Source: Pseudocitrobacter sp913778145 (GTDB taxonomy: Bacteria; Pseudomonadota; Gammaproteobacteria; Enterobacterales; Enterobacteriaceae). Taken from it: a DNA stretch of 64,000 nt. The stretch is taken from assembly GCA_035726825.1 (NCBI GenBank), contig JALNTX010000008.1, forward strand, positions 62,001 through 126,000. Reading direction: 5' to 3'. Shown one piece after another: positions 37,077 through 44,015 of this stretch. The notes below the pieces were generated by a model. It worked only from the letters and a program-made list of their open reading frames with translations. It was not told the DNA's origin and searched no databases. The first letter of the stretch is position 1, and each line of letters opens with the position of its first letter. The position numbers and the translations under genes were made by a program.

Positions 37077-37415
37077 ATGAAAAAAATCGTTCTGACTCTC
37101 TTATTGTTAACGGCTGCGGGTTCCGCGCTGGCCGCCCCACAGATCGTCACCGTGAGCCGTTTTGAGGTAGGGAAAGATAAGTGGGCGTTCAATCGGGAAG
37201 AGATCATGCTGACCTGTCGTCCGGGCAACGCGCTGTATGTGATTAACCCGAGTACGCTGGTGCAGTACCCGCTTAACGCCATCGCCGAAGAGCAGGTTAA
37301 GGCCGGGAAAACCACCGCACAACCGTTAAGCATCATTCAAATTGATGATCCTGCGCGTCCTGGAGAGAAAATGAGCCTGGCACCCTTTATCGAACGCGCC
37401 GAAAAGCTGTGCTAA
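37077..37415 (+). CDS. yebY: Periplasmic DUF2511 protein YebY
   Basis: 112 residues from ATG 37077, with a clear signal peptide (MKKIVLTLLLLTAAGSALAA). Two Cys remain in the mature chain (LTCRPGN and the C-terminal KLC) and may form a disulfide. Last gene of the yobA-yebZ-yebY operon; unknown biochemical role, and reported to be linked to copper in E. coli. Confidence 0.93.
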   Translation: MKKIVLTLLLLTAAGSALAAPQIVTVSRFEVGKDKWAFNREEIMLTCRPGNALYVINPSTLVQYPLNAIAEEQVKAGKTTAQPLSIIQIDDPARPGEKMSLAPFIERAEKLC

Positions 37416-37443
37416 TTGTCAAAAATATCTGATTGATTCCAAA

Positions 37444-37487
37444 TAAAAAACCGCTGCCATTCCCGGAATGTGCGAGCGGTTTTTTTA
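37444..37487. terminator. Terminator after yebY (and of RyeA on the other strand)
   Basis: AACCGCT (37449-37455) pairs with AGCGGTT (37475-37481) around an inner CATTC/GAATG stem; T-run on the plus strand and A-run (T on minus) at 37444-37450. Confidence 0.85.
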
Positions 37488-37713
37488 TGAGCTGCCGTTT
37501 TTTATCGCCGAAATTTTCTGACCGCTTTCGTCGCGGACTGGAAAACCTGGCACGGTCATCTATTCTTATAGAGCAAGGCGACTTAGCCTGCATTAATGCC
37601 AACTTTTAGCGCACGGCTCTCTCCCAAGAGCCATTTCCCTGGACCGAATACAGGAATCGTATTCGGTCTCTTTTTATCTGTAAGTAATTTCAATAACTTA
37701 CAAGCCTCTCCTC
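37446..37713 (-). ncRNA. sraC: RyeA (SraC) antisense RNA, probable extent
   Basis: In E. coli a ~250-270-base RNA runs antisense over the whole of SdsR. By the same offsets it would start near 37713 and stop at the yebY terminator read on the minus strand. Its promoter region would fall at or beyond the phage junction, so its expression may be altered here. No independent signal confirms the 5' end. Confidence 0.4.
37573..37675 (+). ncRNA. sdsR: SdsR (RyeB) small RNA
   Basis: About 103 bases matching E. coli/Salmonella SdsR from recalled sequence: GCAAGGCGACTTAGCCTGC at the 5' end, the TCTCTCCCAAGAGCC hairpin, and the terminal GACCGAATAC/GTATTCGGTC terminator with T5. A TATTCTTA element directly upstream would be the sigma-S -10. 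SdsR is an Hfq-binding stationary-phase RNA that represses several mRNAs, including outer membrane protein mRNAs and mutS. It lies right after yebY, and the prophage begins at its 3' side. Confidence 0.92.
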
Positions 37714-37760
37714 GAAATTCCTCGAAATTTCCTCGAATTTCTGTATTCGGCCTTTTTTCT
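37676..37760. other. Left prophage junction (attL region)
   Basis: Between SdsR and the integrase gene lie a TGTAAGT/ACTTACA inverted repeat (37679-37685 with 37696-37702), three tandem TCCTCGAAATT-type units (37709-37740) and a second copy of the SdsR terminator tail (TGTATTCGGCCTTTTTTC at 37741). This is consistent with an attachment core with arm-type integrase sites; the exact crossover cannot be fixed without attR. Confidence 0.55.
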
Positions 37761-37807
37761 TTATACCACAGCAAAAACGCACATAACATTTTTTTTACAG
37801 GTAATTT

Positions 37808-38884
37808 TTAAATCATGACGTACTCTTTCTGGCGTTTGTCCAGGTACATATCGGTCATCTTCTCCGATTTATGCCCGAATAATTTTTGAGCAAATTCTTT
37901 GCCGTAGGCTGCTTCATATAGCCGTCCGGAAAGACTGCGTATCTCATGAAACGTTGGTGGGTTATCGCCTAAAATTAATCCGCTAAGATTGCGCGCTGCC
38001 ACGAATTTTTTTGTTAATCCATCGGGATGGATTCTTCCATCTGGACTATTTTTTCTAATGCCTGCACTGATTAGAAAATCTGATCTGCTAGCCAGCCTAC
38101 AGCGATCGACCACACTACCTAACCTTAGTCCAGCTGAAGGTAAGTGCAGAGACAGTGGAATCGCGAGCATCGCCCCAGTTTTTTGCTGTATAACATGCAA
38201 CCGGCCGTCGTATATCTCCGAAAATCGCATGGTGGCCACATCCTCTCTACGTTGGGCTGTCACCAGCGCAAGATCCATAGCCAATGAAAACCACACGGGT
38301 AGCTGTTCTGAAGCTTTTCTTATGGTCTGGAAGCTATCCAGCTCGAGCCTCTCACGCTTCACCTTTATACTGGGTGTGCGCGTTGGGGTTACGGGATTCA
38401 CTGTTATATGTCCTTCCACTATCGCCTCCCTGAAAATATCCGTTAAAACTGAACGCAAGCCTGCAGCCATCGTGTTTTTACCGTCACTAACCCAAGGATC
38501 TAAAAATTCAGCAATGTGCTTGGTTCCTACCTCTTTCAAAATCATCCCACCTAATTTCTCTTCAATCATCGCAAGTTGATTAGCGCGGACCTTATATGTA
38601 TTAGCTGCGAGATCGCGACGTTGTAAAAGCACTGCGTAACGCTCTAACCATTTTGATACGGTTAAACTGTCCAACCCTTTTAGCTTTTCGATAAGTGACA
38701 CTGGGCTGTAATTTTGAGAGAGGTAGTTATTGGCCTCAATGGCCTGGGCCACCGCTTCCCTGCGGGAGATCTGGCCCAGTGAAATTTCCTTTTTAGTTAG
38801 AGGATTTCGCCAGTAAAAAGCTTTATCGTTTTTCCGATAAGTTAGATTTTTTGGCAGATTCGCGTCGTACTTTTTGCGATTCAT
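37808..38884 (-). CDS. int: Lambda-type tyrosine integrase
   Basis: 358 residues. N-terminal arm-binding domain resembling lambda Int (LTYRKNDKAFYWRNPLTKKE), a core-binding SAM-like domain (about 70-170) and the catalytic domain with TAQRRED (Arg), HEIRSLSGRLY (His-x-x-Arg), FGHKS (His/Lys) and DMYLDKR (Tyr nucleophile). Mediates integration and excision at the SdsR-side attachment site, which it adjoins. Its start overlaps the xis-like gene, so the two share a leftward transcript. Confidence 0.95.
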   Translation of the reverse strand: MNRKKYDANLPKNLTYRKNDKAFYWRNPLTKKEISLGQISRREAVAQAIEANNYLSQNYSPVSLIEKLKGLDSLTVSKWLERYAVLLQRRDLAANTYKVRANQLAMIEEKLGGMILKEVGTKHIAEFLDPWVSDGKNTMAAGLRSVLTDIFREAIVEGHITVNPVTPTRTPSIKVKRERLELDSFQTIRKASEQLPVWFSLAMDLALVTAQRREDVATMRFSEIYDGRLHVIQQKTGAMLAIPLSLHLPSAGLRLGSVVDRCRLASRSDFLISAGIRKNSPDGRIHPDGLTKKFVAARNLSGLILGDNPPTFHEIRSLSGRLYEAAYGKEFAQKLFGHKSEKMTDMYLDKRQKEYVMI

Positions 38885-39131
38885 TGATTAACCTTTGCAG
38901 CAATGGGCTTGGTTTTCCTCTTCGTCCGTTCGGCTGGTGTTGTTCCAGCTTCGTACCGATCTTGTTAGGCTTTATATAAAATGCCTCAGGATTCACCTGA
39001 TACTCGCGGCCGTGTAATTCTGGTGGTGGGTAAATGTTTCCGTTCCGGGCCCACCGGCGAAGAGTTACCAGTGAAGGCGGCTTTTCGTAATAGGTCTCAG
39101 CCCATGTGGTTAAAGACACGTATTTCGTCAT
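38823..39131 (-). CDS. xis: Excisionase-like protein
   Basis: 102 residues from ATG 39131, nine bases after GAGG; the upstream ATG at 39146 contains this ribosome site. N-terminal MerR-like winged-helix pattern of phage excisionases (MTKYVSLTTWAETYYEK..SLVTLRRWARNG) and a basic C-terminal tail. Overlaps int by 62 bases. Directs Int toward excision. Confidence 0.85.
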   Translation of the reverse strand: MTKYVSLTTWAETYYEKPPSLVTLRRWARNGNIYPPPELHGREYQVNPEAFYIKPNKIGTKLEQHQPNGRRGKPSPLLQRLINESQKVRRESAKKSNLSEKR

Positions 39132-39191
39132 AAACAAACACCTCATGGCCGGTTGGCATTATTTAACATGCCAGCCGGCAATTACTGATTA

Positions 39192-39488
39192 CTAAAAATC
39201 ATTCAATTTTTTATGTGACCGGATGAGTGCCGTCTCCATCTTGCGTATGCAGTCTCTGAGCCGGGATATTTGCACCTCCGGGTAAGGGCTGGTGCTCATC
39301 TCTGCGATAGTGGCCTTCAACAGCGGATGCTGAATTCCGGGAATCAATGCCAGACCACAGGCTCGAATGGATTGCGGCACGCTGCGTTTGTCTTTTATTG
39401 CCATCGCGCGGCACAGCTGCAGCGTTACCAGTACGTCTGGAAACTCTGCAAAACGACTGCAGGCAATTATCTCTTCAGGCTTTATCAC
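39192..39488 (-). CDS. Phage protein of unknown function, 98 aa
   Basis: Not recognised. Mostly helical composition, no signal peptide or membrane segment. It overlaps the end of the RecE-like gene by 14 bases (39475-39488), the tight packing expected in the leftward early operon. Confidence 0.6.
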   Translation of the reverse strand: MIKPEEIIACSRFAEFPDVLVTLQLCRAMAIKDKRSVPQSIRACGLALIPGIQHPLLKATIAEMSTSPYPEVQISRLRDCIRKMETALIRSHKKLNDF

Positions 39489-41175
39489 GGCTCAGCTCCT
39501 GCTGGCGAACAATCGCGGCGGCAAGGTCGCGAGCCATGAACGGCAAGTCCTCGGCGGCGTTACCGTACACCGGGTTCGCACACACCCCCTGCAGCGCAGC
39601 GATCGTCAGCAGTTGCTGATAGGTGAGGGCGGCTGGCTGTGCCAAATTTACAATCTGCTGCAGCGCAGGCTCATTAGTCTTTTTAGGCTTAGCCGTGAGA
39701 ACAGGCGGATCGATAACAGCGGGTTGTGGTAGATCCGGCTCAGACCGGTACTCTACTATCGCATCGGTGGCGATTTTCTCGCGTTCGGCCTGGTTATCAG
39801 ACCATGCATCAAGAGCGGCCGTGCCTACGACGTGGATTTCTTCGTCACTGAACGCTGGCGACAGGCAGGATTCGGTCGCCATAATGGTATCCATAAGCGC
39901 GGGCACGATATCTGAGATCAAGTGGCCGGTGCAGCAAACAACGACCTCGGCTCCGTCCTTGTCCATAACATTGGTGCGGCCGGAAAGGAGATCGTTGATG
40001 GCGCGAGCGATCTCGATCTGACGTTCGGTCATATCGGGCCTTGTATCCGCTGGCTCCTCAGACGATACACCCTGGTTTTGCACCGGCTGTGGAAGTGGGG
40101 CAGAAGAACGACCGCAGGCGATATCAACGATAAGCGGATCGGGATTTGCGTGGTCCACCTCGGTAAGCGTGCGGCTGATATAATTGCGGTGCTGGCCTGG
40201 CGCCATCCATAAAGTGTCCGGAGCCGTCTTAATCATTGCGATGATGGCCGCGCGGGAATAATCGAGAATACCCGGTGTGCTGAGCAATTTTTCCCGCCAC
40301 GCTTTCAGTTCAGGGTTTTTATTTTCCTCGAGCATCGTATTAGCGCGAAGCTCTATACCCAGCGGGGGATTGTAAATATCAAAATCCATCGAGCGACTGA
40401 CTATTCCCAGGGCGATTTCATACTCAAGCGTTATTTTATCGTTAGGGGCAATACGATCTGCTTTGCCGGTGCCACCGAGGGTTGCCCCGCTGGGCGTTTT
40501 ATCTGTGCTGTCACGTTTAGCAGGTGGCGTATCCAGCCATTTAACAATTGCCTTTTTAATGTCGGTCCACTGGGCTGTTTCAGGACATTCGGCTTTTAAC
40601 CACTCCAGCAGTTGAGTCTGGCGTTCAGGCAGCAGTTCAAGTACACGCGGCTCCCGCGCTACCGCCTCAGCCAGCTCGCGGGTAAAACCACCGGCATCAT
40701 TATTCATCAAATCAATAACCGCCCCATACTCGGCCCCGGTGATTTCTGTTACCGGTCCATAAAGCGCCAGGGCCGCAGCACGGTTATGTGTGCCCAGACC
40801 TTTCACCTGCTTCAGCGGTTCTTCTGCCGCAGGGGTATCCGCTGTTTCGGTCTGGGTTTCTGATGGAGCACCGACGCGTTCAGGTTCACCTTTCTCAGCG
40901 TTCCAGATAACTCCGTTTTCGAAAAAGTCGGTATAGAAGCCAGCACCCGGCACGACGCCGGGCACATCACCACATGATTCCCATACCTTCGGTTTGAAAT
41001 AGTCGTCCGCTCTGTCCGGTAAGAACTTCAGAAACTCTGCATGTAAAAGTGTCTGTGCAATGCTTTTATTTTTGGCATGAACCGACGTTACATAAACAGG
41101 CAGGGTACCGTCTTTCTTTAAAGCGCCTTTCTGTGGTTCGAAACGGCCGCAGAAAATTTTAGGTTTAGCATTCAT
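39475..41175 (-). CDS. RecE N-terminal-region homologue without the nuclease domain
   Basis: 566 residues. A central block matches the non-nuclease part of Rac RecE (exonuclease VIII): SRSMDFDIYN near 277, GILDYSRA near 315 and TEVDHANPDPLIVDIACGRSSAPLPQ (split here) near 355. In K-12 RecE the 5'-3' exonuclease lies in the last ~260 residues; that domain is not recognisable here, the C-terminus being Ala/Pro-rich with acidic helices. It is therefore unlikely to be an exonuclease unless the fold has diverged. No recT partner is present in the window. Often annotated simply as exodeoxyribonuclease VIII. Confidence 0.7.
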   Translation of the reverse strand: MNAKPKIFCGRFEPQKGALKKDGTLPVYVTSVHAKNKSIAQTLLHAEFLKFLPDRADDYFKPKVWESCGDVPGVVPGAGFYTDFFENGVIWNAEKGEPERVGAPSETQTETADTPAAEEPLKQVKGLGTHNRAAALALYGPVTEITGAEYGAVIDLMNNDAGGFTRELAEAVAREPRVLELLPERQTQLLEWLKAECPETAQWTDIKKAIVKWLDTPPAKRDSTDKTPSGATLGGTGKADRIAPNDKITLEYEIALGIVSRSMDFDIYNPPLGIELRANTMLEENKNPELKAWREKLLSTPGILDYSRAAIIAMIKTAPDTLWMAPGQHRNYISRTLTEVDHANPDPLIVDIACGRSSAPLPQPVQNQGVSSEEPADTRPDMTERQIEIARAINDLLSGRTNVMDKDGAEVVVCCTGHLISDIVPALMDTIMATESCLSPAFSDEEIHVVGTAALDAWSDNQAEREKIATDAIVEYRSEPDLPQPAVIDPPVLTAKPKKTNEPALQQIVNLAQPAALTYQQLLTIAALQGVCANPVYGNAAEDLPFMARDLAAAIVRQQELSRDKA

Positions 41176-41181
41176 AAATAT

Positions 41182-41388
41182 TCACCATTTGTTCAGGGAG
41201 TGATATTTGCGCGCACCGCGCCCTTTCGGCGTGAGCAGCATGTTTCGTTTTTTAAATTGAATTTCGTGATCTGTATATTTACAGAAATATTTAATCTGAT
41301 ATTTTCCTGAAAGGTATACTGTCGCCTCATTAAGGATGTACAAATCCCCGCGTCTGTAACAAAACGCGCAATAAAGTAAATTGTTCAT
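41182..41388 (-). CDS. Small phage protein, 68 aa
   Basis: Not recognised. Starts MNNLLYCAFCYRRGDLY with a CxxC pair (LYCAFCYRRG) and has a basic C-terminus. AT-rich, and spaced six bases from the RecE-like gene. Probably a real early gene, on position alone. Confidence 0.45.
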   Translation of the reverse strand: MNNLLYCAFCYRRGDLYILNEATVYLSGKYQIKYFCKYTDHEIQFKKRNMLLTPKGRGARKYHSLNKW

Positions 41389-41413
41389 TATGAGTATAGT
41401 ATGTGAGGGTTGG

Positions 41414-41713
41414 TTAGTGTTTCATATCTCCTTTAACGAAGGAGGAAATAACGTCGGTAAAGTCGTTGTTATTAGCGTGGTAGACAAGATCGAATAAATC
41501 CGAGGGATAATCACCCAGAGGGTTGCCGTATCCATCCAGCATTATCTCTACTTCATTATCGCTGATAAGTTTATTACAGTGCATGGTTGAGAGCACCAGC
41601 TTGCCTTTTCGGTTGGCTCCGGCCTTCCACGTCTGCCCGTCATGACGTACAAGCATGCCCGGCATAACGCAGAAGCGTTGCACAGGAAGAGTTCCGTAAT
41701 GTTGACCTTTCAT
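41414..41713 (-). CDS. Phage protein of unknown function, 99 aa
   Basis: Not recognised. MPGMLVRHDGQTWKAGANRKGK near the N-terminus suggests a small beta domain. Its ATG overlaps the stop of the upstream 49-aa gene (TAATG), indicating translational coupling. Confidence 0.6.
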   Translation of the reverse strand: MKGQHYGTLPVQRFCVMPGMLVRHDGQTWKAGANRKGKLVLSTMHCNKLISDNEVEIMLDGYGNPLGDYPSDLFDLVYHANNNDFTDVISSFVKGDMKH

Positions 41714-41862
41714 TATGCCACCTTTCCTTCATTTTTATCTGCACGATATAAAATAACCGCAGTATTCAAAACGCCGTCACATCTTTCTAAATATTTAATG
41801 GCAATTTCTTTGCTCGCACCTGTGCGATATATAAATCGTTCGACTATCTGATCCGGGTCCAT
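41713..41862 (-). CDS. 49-aa protein with a UBA-like pattern
   Basis: Reads MDPDQIVERFIYRTGASKE then a helix (IAIKYLERC) and a third (VLNTAVILYRADKN). The spacing of three short helices with a conserved Thr-Gly-Ala-Ser turn resembles UBA/TAP-C-type folds. Too short for most gene finders, but it has a TAATG overlap with the downstream gene. Function unknown; the fold is a suggestion from residue pattern only. Confidence 0.55.
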   Translation of the reverse strand: MDPDQIVERFIYRTGASKEIAIKYLERCDGVLNTAVILYRADKNEGKVA

Positions 41863-41880
41863 ATGATTACCATGATATTA

Positions 41881-41907
41881 AAAAAAATGCCCACCCGCAG
41901 ATGGGCA
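41881..41907 (-). terminator. Leftward terminator/attenuator
   Basis: On the minus strand GCCCA and TGGGC arms (41906-41902 with 41893-41889) precede a T-run at 41887-41881. It lies upstream of the 49-aa gene, so it could be a site of N-type antitermination. Confidence 0.6.
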
Positions 41908-42065
41908 AAGACTACACACAGCAATAATTTATAAATGTGTGATGCCGGGTGCCTCCCGGTGACGTTAACGGACTGAATAATTAACGCCGGCACAACTCAC
42001 CCAACCAATAAAGGATATACACCTCAATCCTGCCGCGAGCGCATAGCCGCATTCATCACAACCGG

Positions 42066-42124
42066 AAGCGCACTCTATGAGTTTGAATTAACGATAAAGC
42101 CCATTGTTAATGACGAGTGCGCTT
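42066..42124. other. Structured intergenic element in the leftward operon
   Basis: A perfect 10-bp inverted repeat (AAGCGCACTC 42066-42075 with GAGTGCGCTT 42115-42124) encloses an inner TTAAC/GTTAA stem (42088-42092 with 42106-42110). It lies in the 314-bp gene-free stretch 41863-42176, whose remaining sequence shows only the terminator at 41881. A small RNA or processing site is possible. Confidence 0.4.
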
Positions 42125-42176
42125 TCGTGTTGCAGAAATCATACTATGGCGGCCCATATCTTTTTATTCAGGCCAA

Positions 42177-42521
42177 TTACTGGCTCTCAGCGGTTTTCTC
42201 CCATAATTTTAGAGCAGTTGATTTAGCCCATTTATACCATTTACGGCCGGCCTCTTTATATTCGTTTCCCAGGCGAACAAGCTCCCAGGTTTCCTGCATG
42301 AAGTCGGGCTTTTTGTCTGCGATGGTTTGGCGGCAAGCAATCATATTGTCGATGGCCGCATTGATTTCCAGCGCTTCAGCGTGCGCTGCTGCGATGCACC
42401 AGTTTGCAGATTTATTCGCACGAACCAGGAAATCCAGACCATCCTCTAGGCGGGCGCCTGTTGATTCTTCTGCGATCTGGGAGCCATCACGGTGCTGATG
42501 GCTTTTGAATTTTCTTTCCAT
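42177..42521 (-). CDS. Phage protein of unknown function, 114 aa
   Basis: From ATG 42521, seven bases after AAGGAG; the GTG at 42539 is a weaker choice. Helical, charged, with W-rich C-terminus (ELVRLGNEYKEAGRKWYKWAKS). First gene of the leftward transcript under the promoter at 42598-42625; similar small proteins occur at this site in Rac-like prophages. Confidence 0.65.
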   Translation of the reverse strand: MERKFKSHQHRDGSQIAEESTGARLEDGLDFLVRANKSANWCIAAAHAEALEINAAIDNMIACRQTIADKKPDFMQETWELVRLGNEYKEAGRKWYKWAKSTALKLWEKTAESQ

Positions 42522-42597
42522 CGCTTTTCTCCTTCTCACCCTTATCGCCGGGTAGGCGGAACTTTTACCTGTCGCACCTGTGTGCCTTGATGAGTAG

Positions 42598-42625
42598 AGA
42601 ATACTACATAAAGTGGATGAGTCAA
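42598..42625 (-). promoter_or_regulatory. Leftward early promoter (pL-like)
   Basis: Minus-strand TTGACT (42625-42620), 16-bp spacer, TATTCT (42603-42598). One operator copy overlaps the spacer and another lies about 30 bp upstream. Confidence 0.65.
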
Positions 42626-42668
42626 TACTTTAAGTTGAATTTAATGCTTTAGACCTACTTAAAGTAGG
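42604..42668. promoter_or_regulatory. Left operators of the prophage repressor
   Basis: CTACATAAAGTGG at 42604-42616 overlaps pL; CCTACTTAAAGTAGG at 42654-42668 is a perfect 15-bp palindrome with the same core. The same motif recurs at the right operator (43224-43236). Assignment to the repressor is inferred from position. Confidence 0.55.
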
Positions 42669-42680
42669 CGTTGTCAGCAA

Positions 42681-42703
42681 TAAAAAGCCAGCAAACGCTG
42701 GCC
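42681..42703 (-). terminator. Terminator of the repressor gene
   Basis: On the minus strand GCCAGC/GCTGGC arms (42702-42697 with 42692-42687), GTTT loop, and T5 following. Confidence 0.75.
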
Positions 42704-42722
42704 TGTGGTAGGTTTTGGTGGG

Positions 42723-43199
42723 TTACTTTTTGCTGTAAAAATCTTTTAGTTGTTTAAACCGATACTCAAAAGCGTTGAGCATGTTCTGCGACTCAATGTA
42801 CGGATACTGCCTGAAAATTCGAAGCAATCGTCTTTCATCTTCGCTAAGAACAGAAAAGTCATCAATATCAATACTTCTGCCACCAAGCGCATCCGGTGGT
42901 GTTGGTGGTGATTCCCTACTTTCAACCGGCTCCTCATCTCTTTGAATGCCGTATTCCAGCCAGGACGGTTCTACCTTTAGCCAGTGCGCAATTCGTTCTA
43001 GTTTCTCTGGGCGTGGTTTAGCCGTCCCGAGCGTATATCGCCGGGCCATTTCATATGTAACTCCGCATGCCTGACTCAAATCCTTGACGGCCAGATTCTG
43101 TCTGGACATCTCCGCACTTAGCCTGCGAGCGAAGTCTTGCTGTTGATTATCTTTTTCTACCATAAGTGGAAGATTAAGCCATTGCGTCTCTGTAGTCAT
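42723..43199 (-). CDS. Prophage repressor, Xre-family HTH (CI/RacR-position)
   Basis: 158 residues from ATG 43199; the first ATG (43226) lies inside the operator and a later one is at 43163, so the start is uncertain. HTH at about residues 30-70 (LAVKDLSQACGVTYEMARRYTLG..PRPEKLERIAHWL). The C-terminus is short and helical with no LexA-type peptidase domain (no Ser/Lys dyad visible), so induction must work differently from lambda CI. Divergent from the cro-like gene across operators. Confidence 0.8.
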   Translation of the reverse strand: MTTETQWLNLPLMVEKDNQQQDFARRLSAEMSRQNLAVKDLSQACGVTYEMARRYTLGTAKPRPEKLERIAHWLKVEPSWLEYGIQRDEEPVESRESPPTPPDALGGRSIDIDDFSVLSEDERRLLRIFRQYPYIESQNMLNAFEYRFKQLKDFYSKK

Positions 43200-43213
43200 T
43201 TCTATCTTTTGTA

Positions 43214-43236
43214 GTTGCATGTGCAACTTTATGTAG
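43214..43236. promoter_or_regulatory. Right operator between repressor and cro-like gene
   Basis: A perfect GTTGCA-TG-TGCAAC palindrome (43214-43227) overlaps CTACATAAAGTTG read on the minus strand (43236-43224), the motif also found at pL. Confidence 0.55.
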
Positions 43237-43270
43237 TATTATTGCTCGCATCATCCATCAGGAGAGTTAA

Positions 43271-43540
43271 ATGAACACTACTTACAAAAACGTAACTGAA
43301 AAAGCCGTTCGCTCAATTGGCTCCGTTTCTGCAGTGGCAAGAAAATTCGGCTTCAAATCATCCCAGTCAGTTGCGAACTGGATTATTCGCAACGAGGTCC
43401 CCAGCGAGCGAGTTATCAGCCTGTGTGAGTTTGGGGGCTGGGCGGTTACTCCTCACGAACTTCGCCCTGATCTCTACCCAAATTCAACTGATGCGTTGCC
43501 GAAAAAAGATATCGCATCAGTCTCGAGGAAATCTGACTGA
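43271..43540 (+). CDS. Cro/YdaS-like HTH protein
   Basis: 89 residues after AGGAGAGTTAA. A helix-turn-helix in residues 15-50 (GSVSAVARKFGFKSSQSVANWI) followed by the VTPHELRPDLYP motif typical of YdaS/Cro-type phage regulators. Would repress the lysogenic repressor gene. Its stop overlaps the next ATG (TGATG). Confidence 0.75.
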   Translation: MNTTYKNVTEKAVRSIGSVSAVARKFGFKSSQSVANWIIRNEVPSERVISLCEFGGWAVTPHELRPDLYPNSTDALPKKDIASVSRKSD

Positions 43541-43992
43541 TGGAAATCAAAAAAATAGGCACAGAGCTGGAGCAGTGGGCAGCAGAGAAGGGCTGGAAGA
43601 CCATCACGCCGATGATAACGGCGCATCACAGCGGCGATCTGCTGGAAAGCCTGAACGTTCAGGACGCTAAAGAATACAGCCGCCGGCTGCATAACAACGC
43701 GCAGATCATCAAGCGCGCTTTCCGCGGCGATACACCTAAATATCGCCGCAATGCTGAAGCGCTGAGCTACGCCGTACGGGCGGCAATGGACGCCGAGCTG
43801 TCAGAACAGGCCGCCGGGCAGCTGCGCGCCGCCTTGGCAAACCGAGAGTGTATCGAGGCGACGAATGCTGTACTGATGCGCAAGCCGAAGGAAATTGTCC
43901 GCAAGGAAACACTTGAAGCGATTTATGCCCTGGCAGGTTTTCTGCCGGGTTACGAAGTAAAACTGATTCCGGCCGTGTCGGACGCAGTGTAG
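43540..43992 (+). CDS. YdaT-like regulator in the CII position
   Basis: 150 residues. Pattern recalls the YdaT family (LEQWAAEKGWKTI, a NNAQIIKRAFRGDTPKYRRNAEAL segment split here, AVRAAMDAEL). In Rac and related prophages YdaS-YdaT were first called toxin-antitoxin but are structurally Cro/CII-like regulators. Translationally coupled to the YdaS-like gene and followed by the replication gene. Family assignment is from memory of pattern, moderate. Confidence 0.55.
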   Translation: MEIKKIGTELEQWAAEKGWKTITPMITAHHSGDLLESLNVQDAKEYSRRLHNNAQIIKRAFRGDTPKYRRNAEALSYAVRAAMDAELSEQAAGQLRAALANRECIEATNAVLMRKPKEIVRKETLEAIYALAGFLPGYEVKLIPAVSDAV

Positions 43993-44015
43993 CGCAGCAG
44001 TACCGAGGTGTGTTT

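Noticed and set aside
37573..37807. tRNA gene as attachment target
   Set aside because: No cloverleaf is present; the adjacent RNA is SdsR.
43271..43992. YdaS-YdaT as a toxin-antitoxin pair
   Set aside because: Position opposite the repressor and before replication genes fits a Cro/CII-type regulatory role better.
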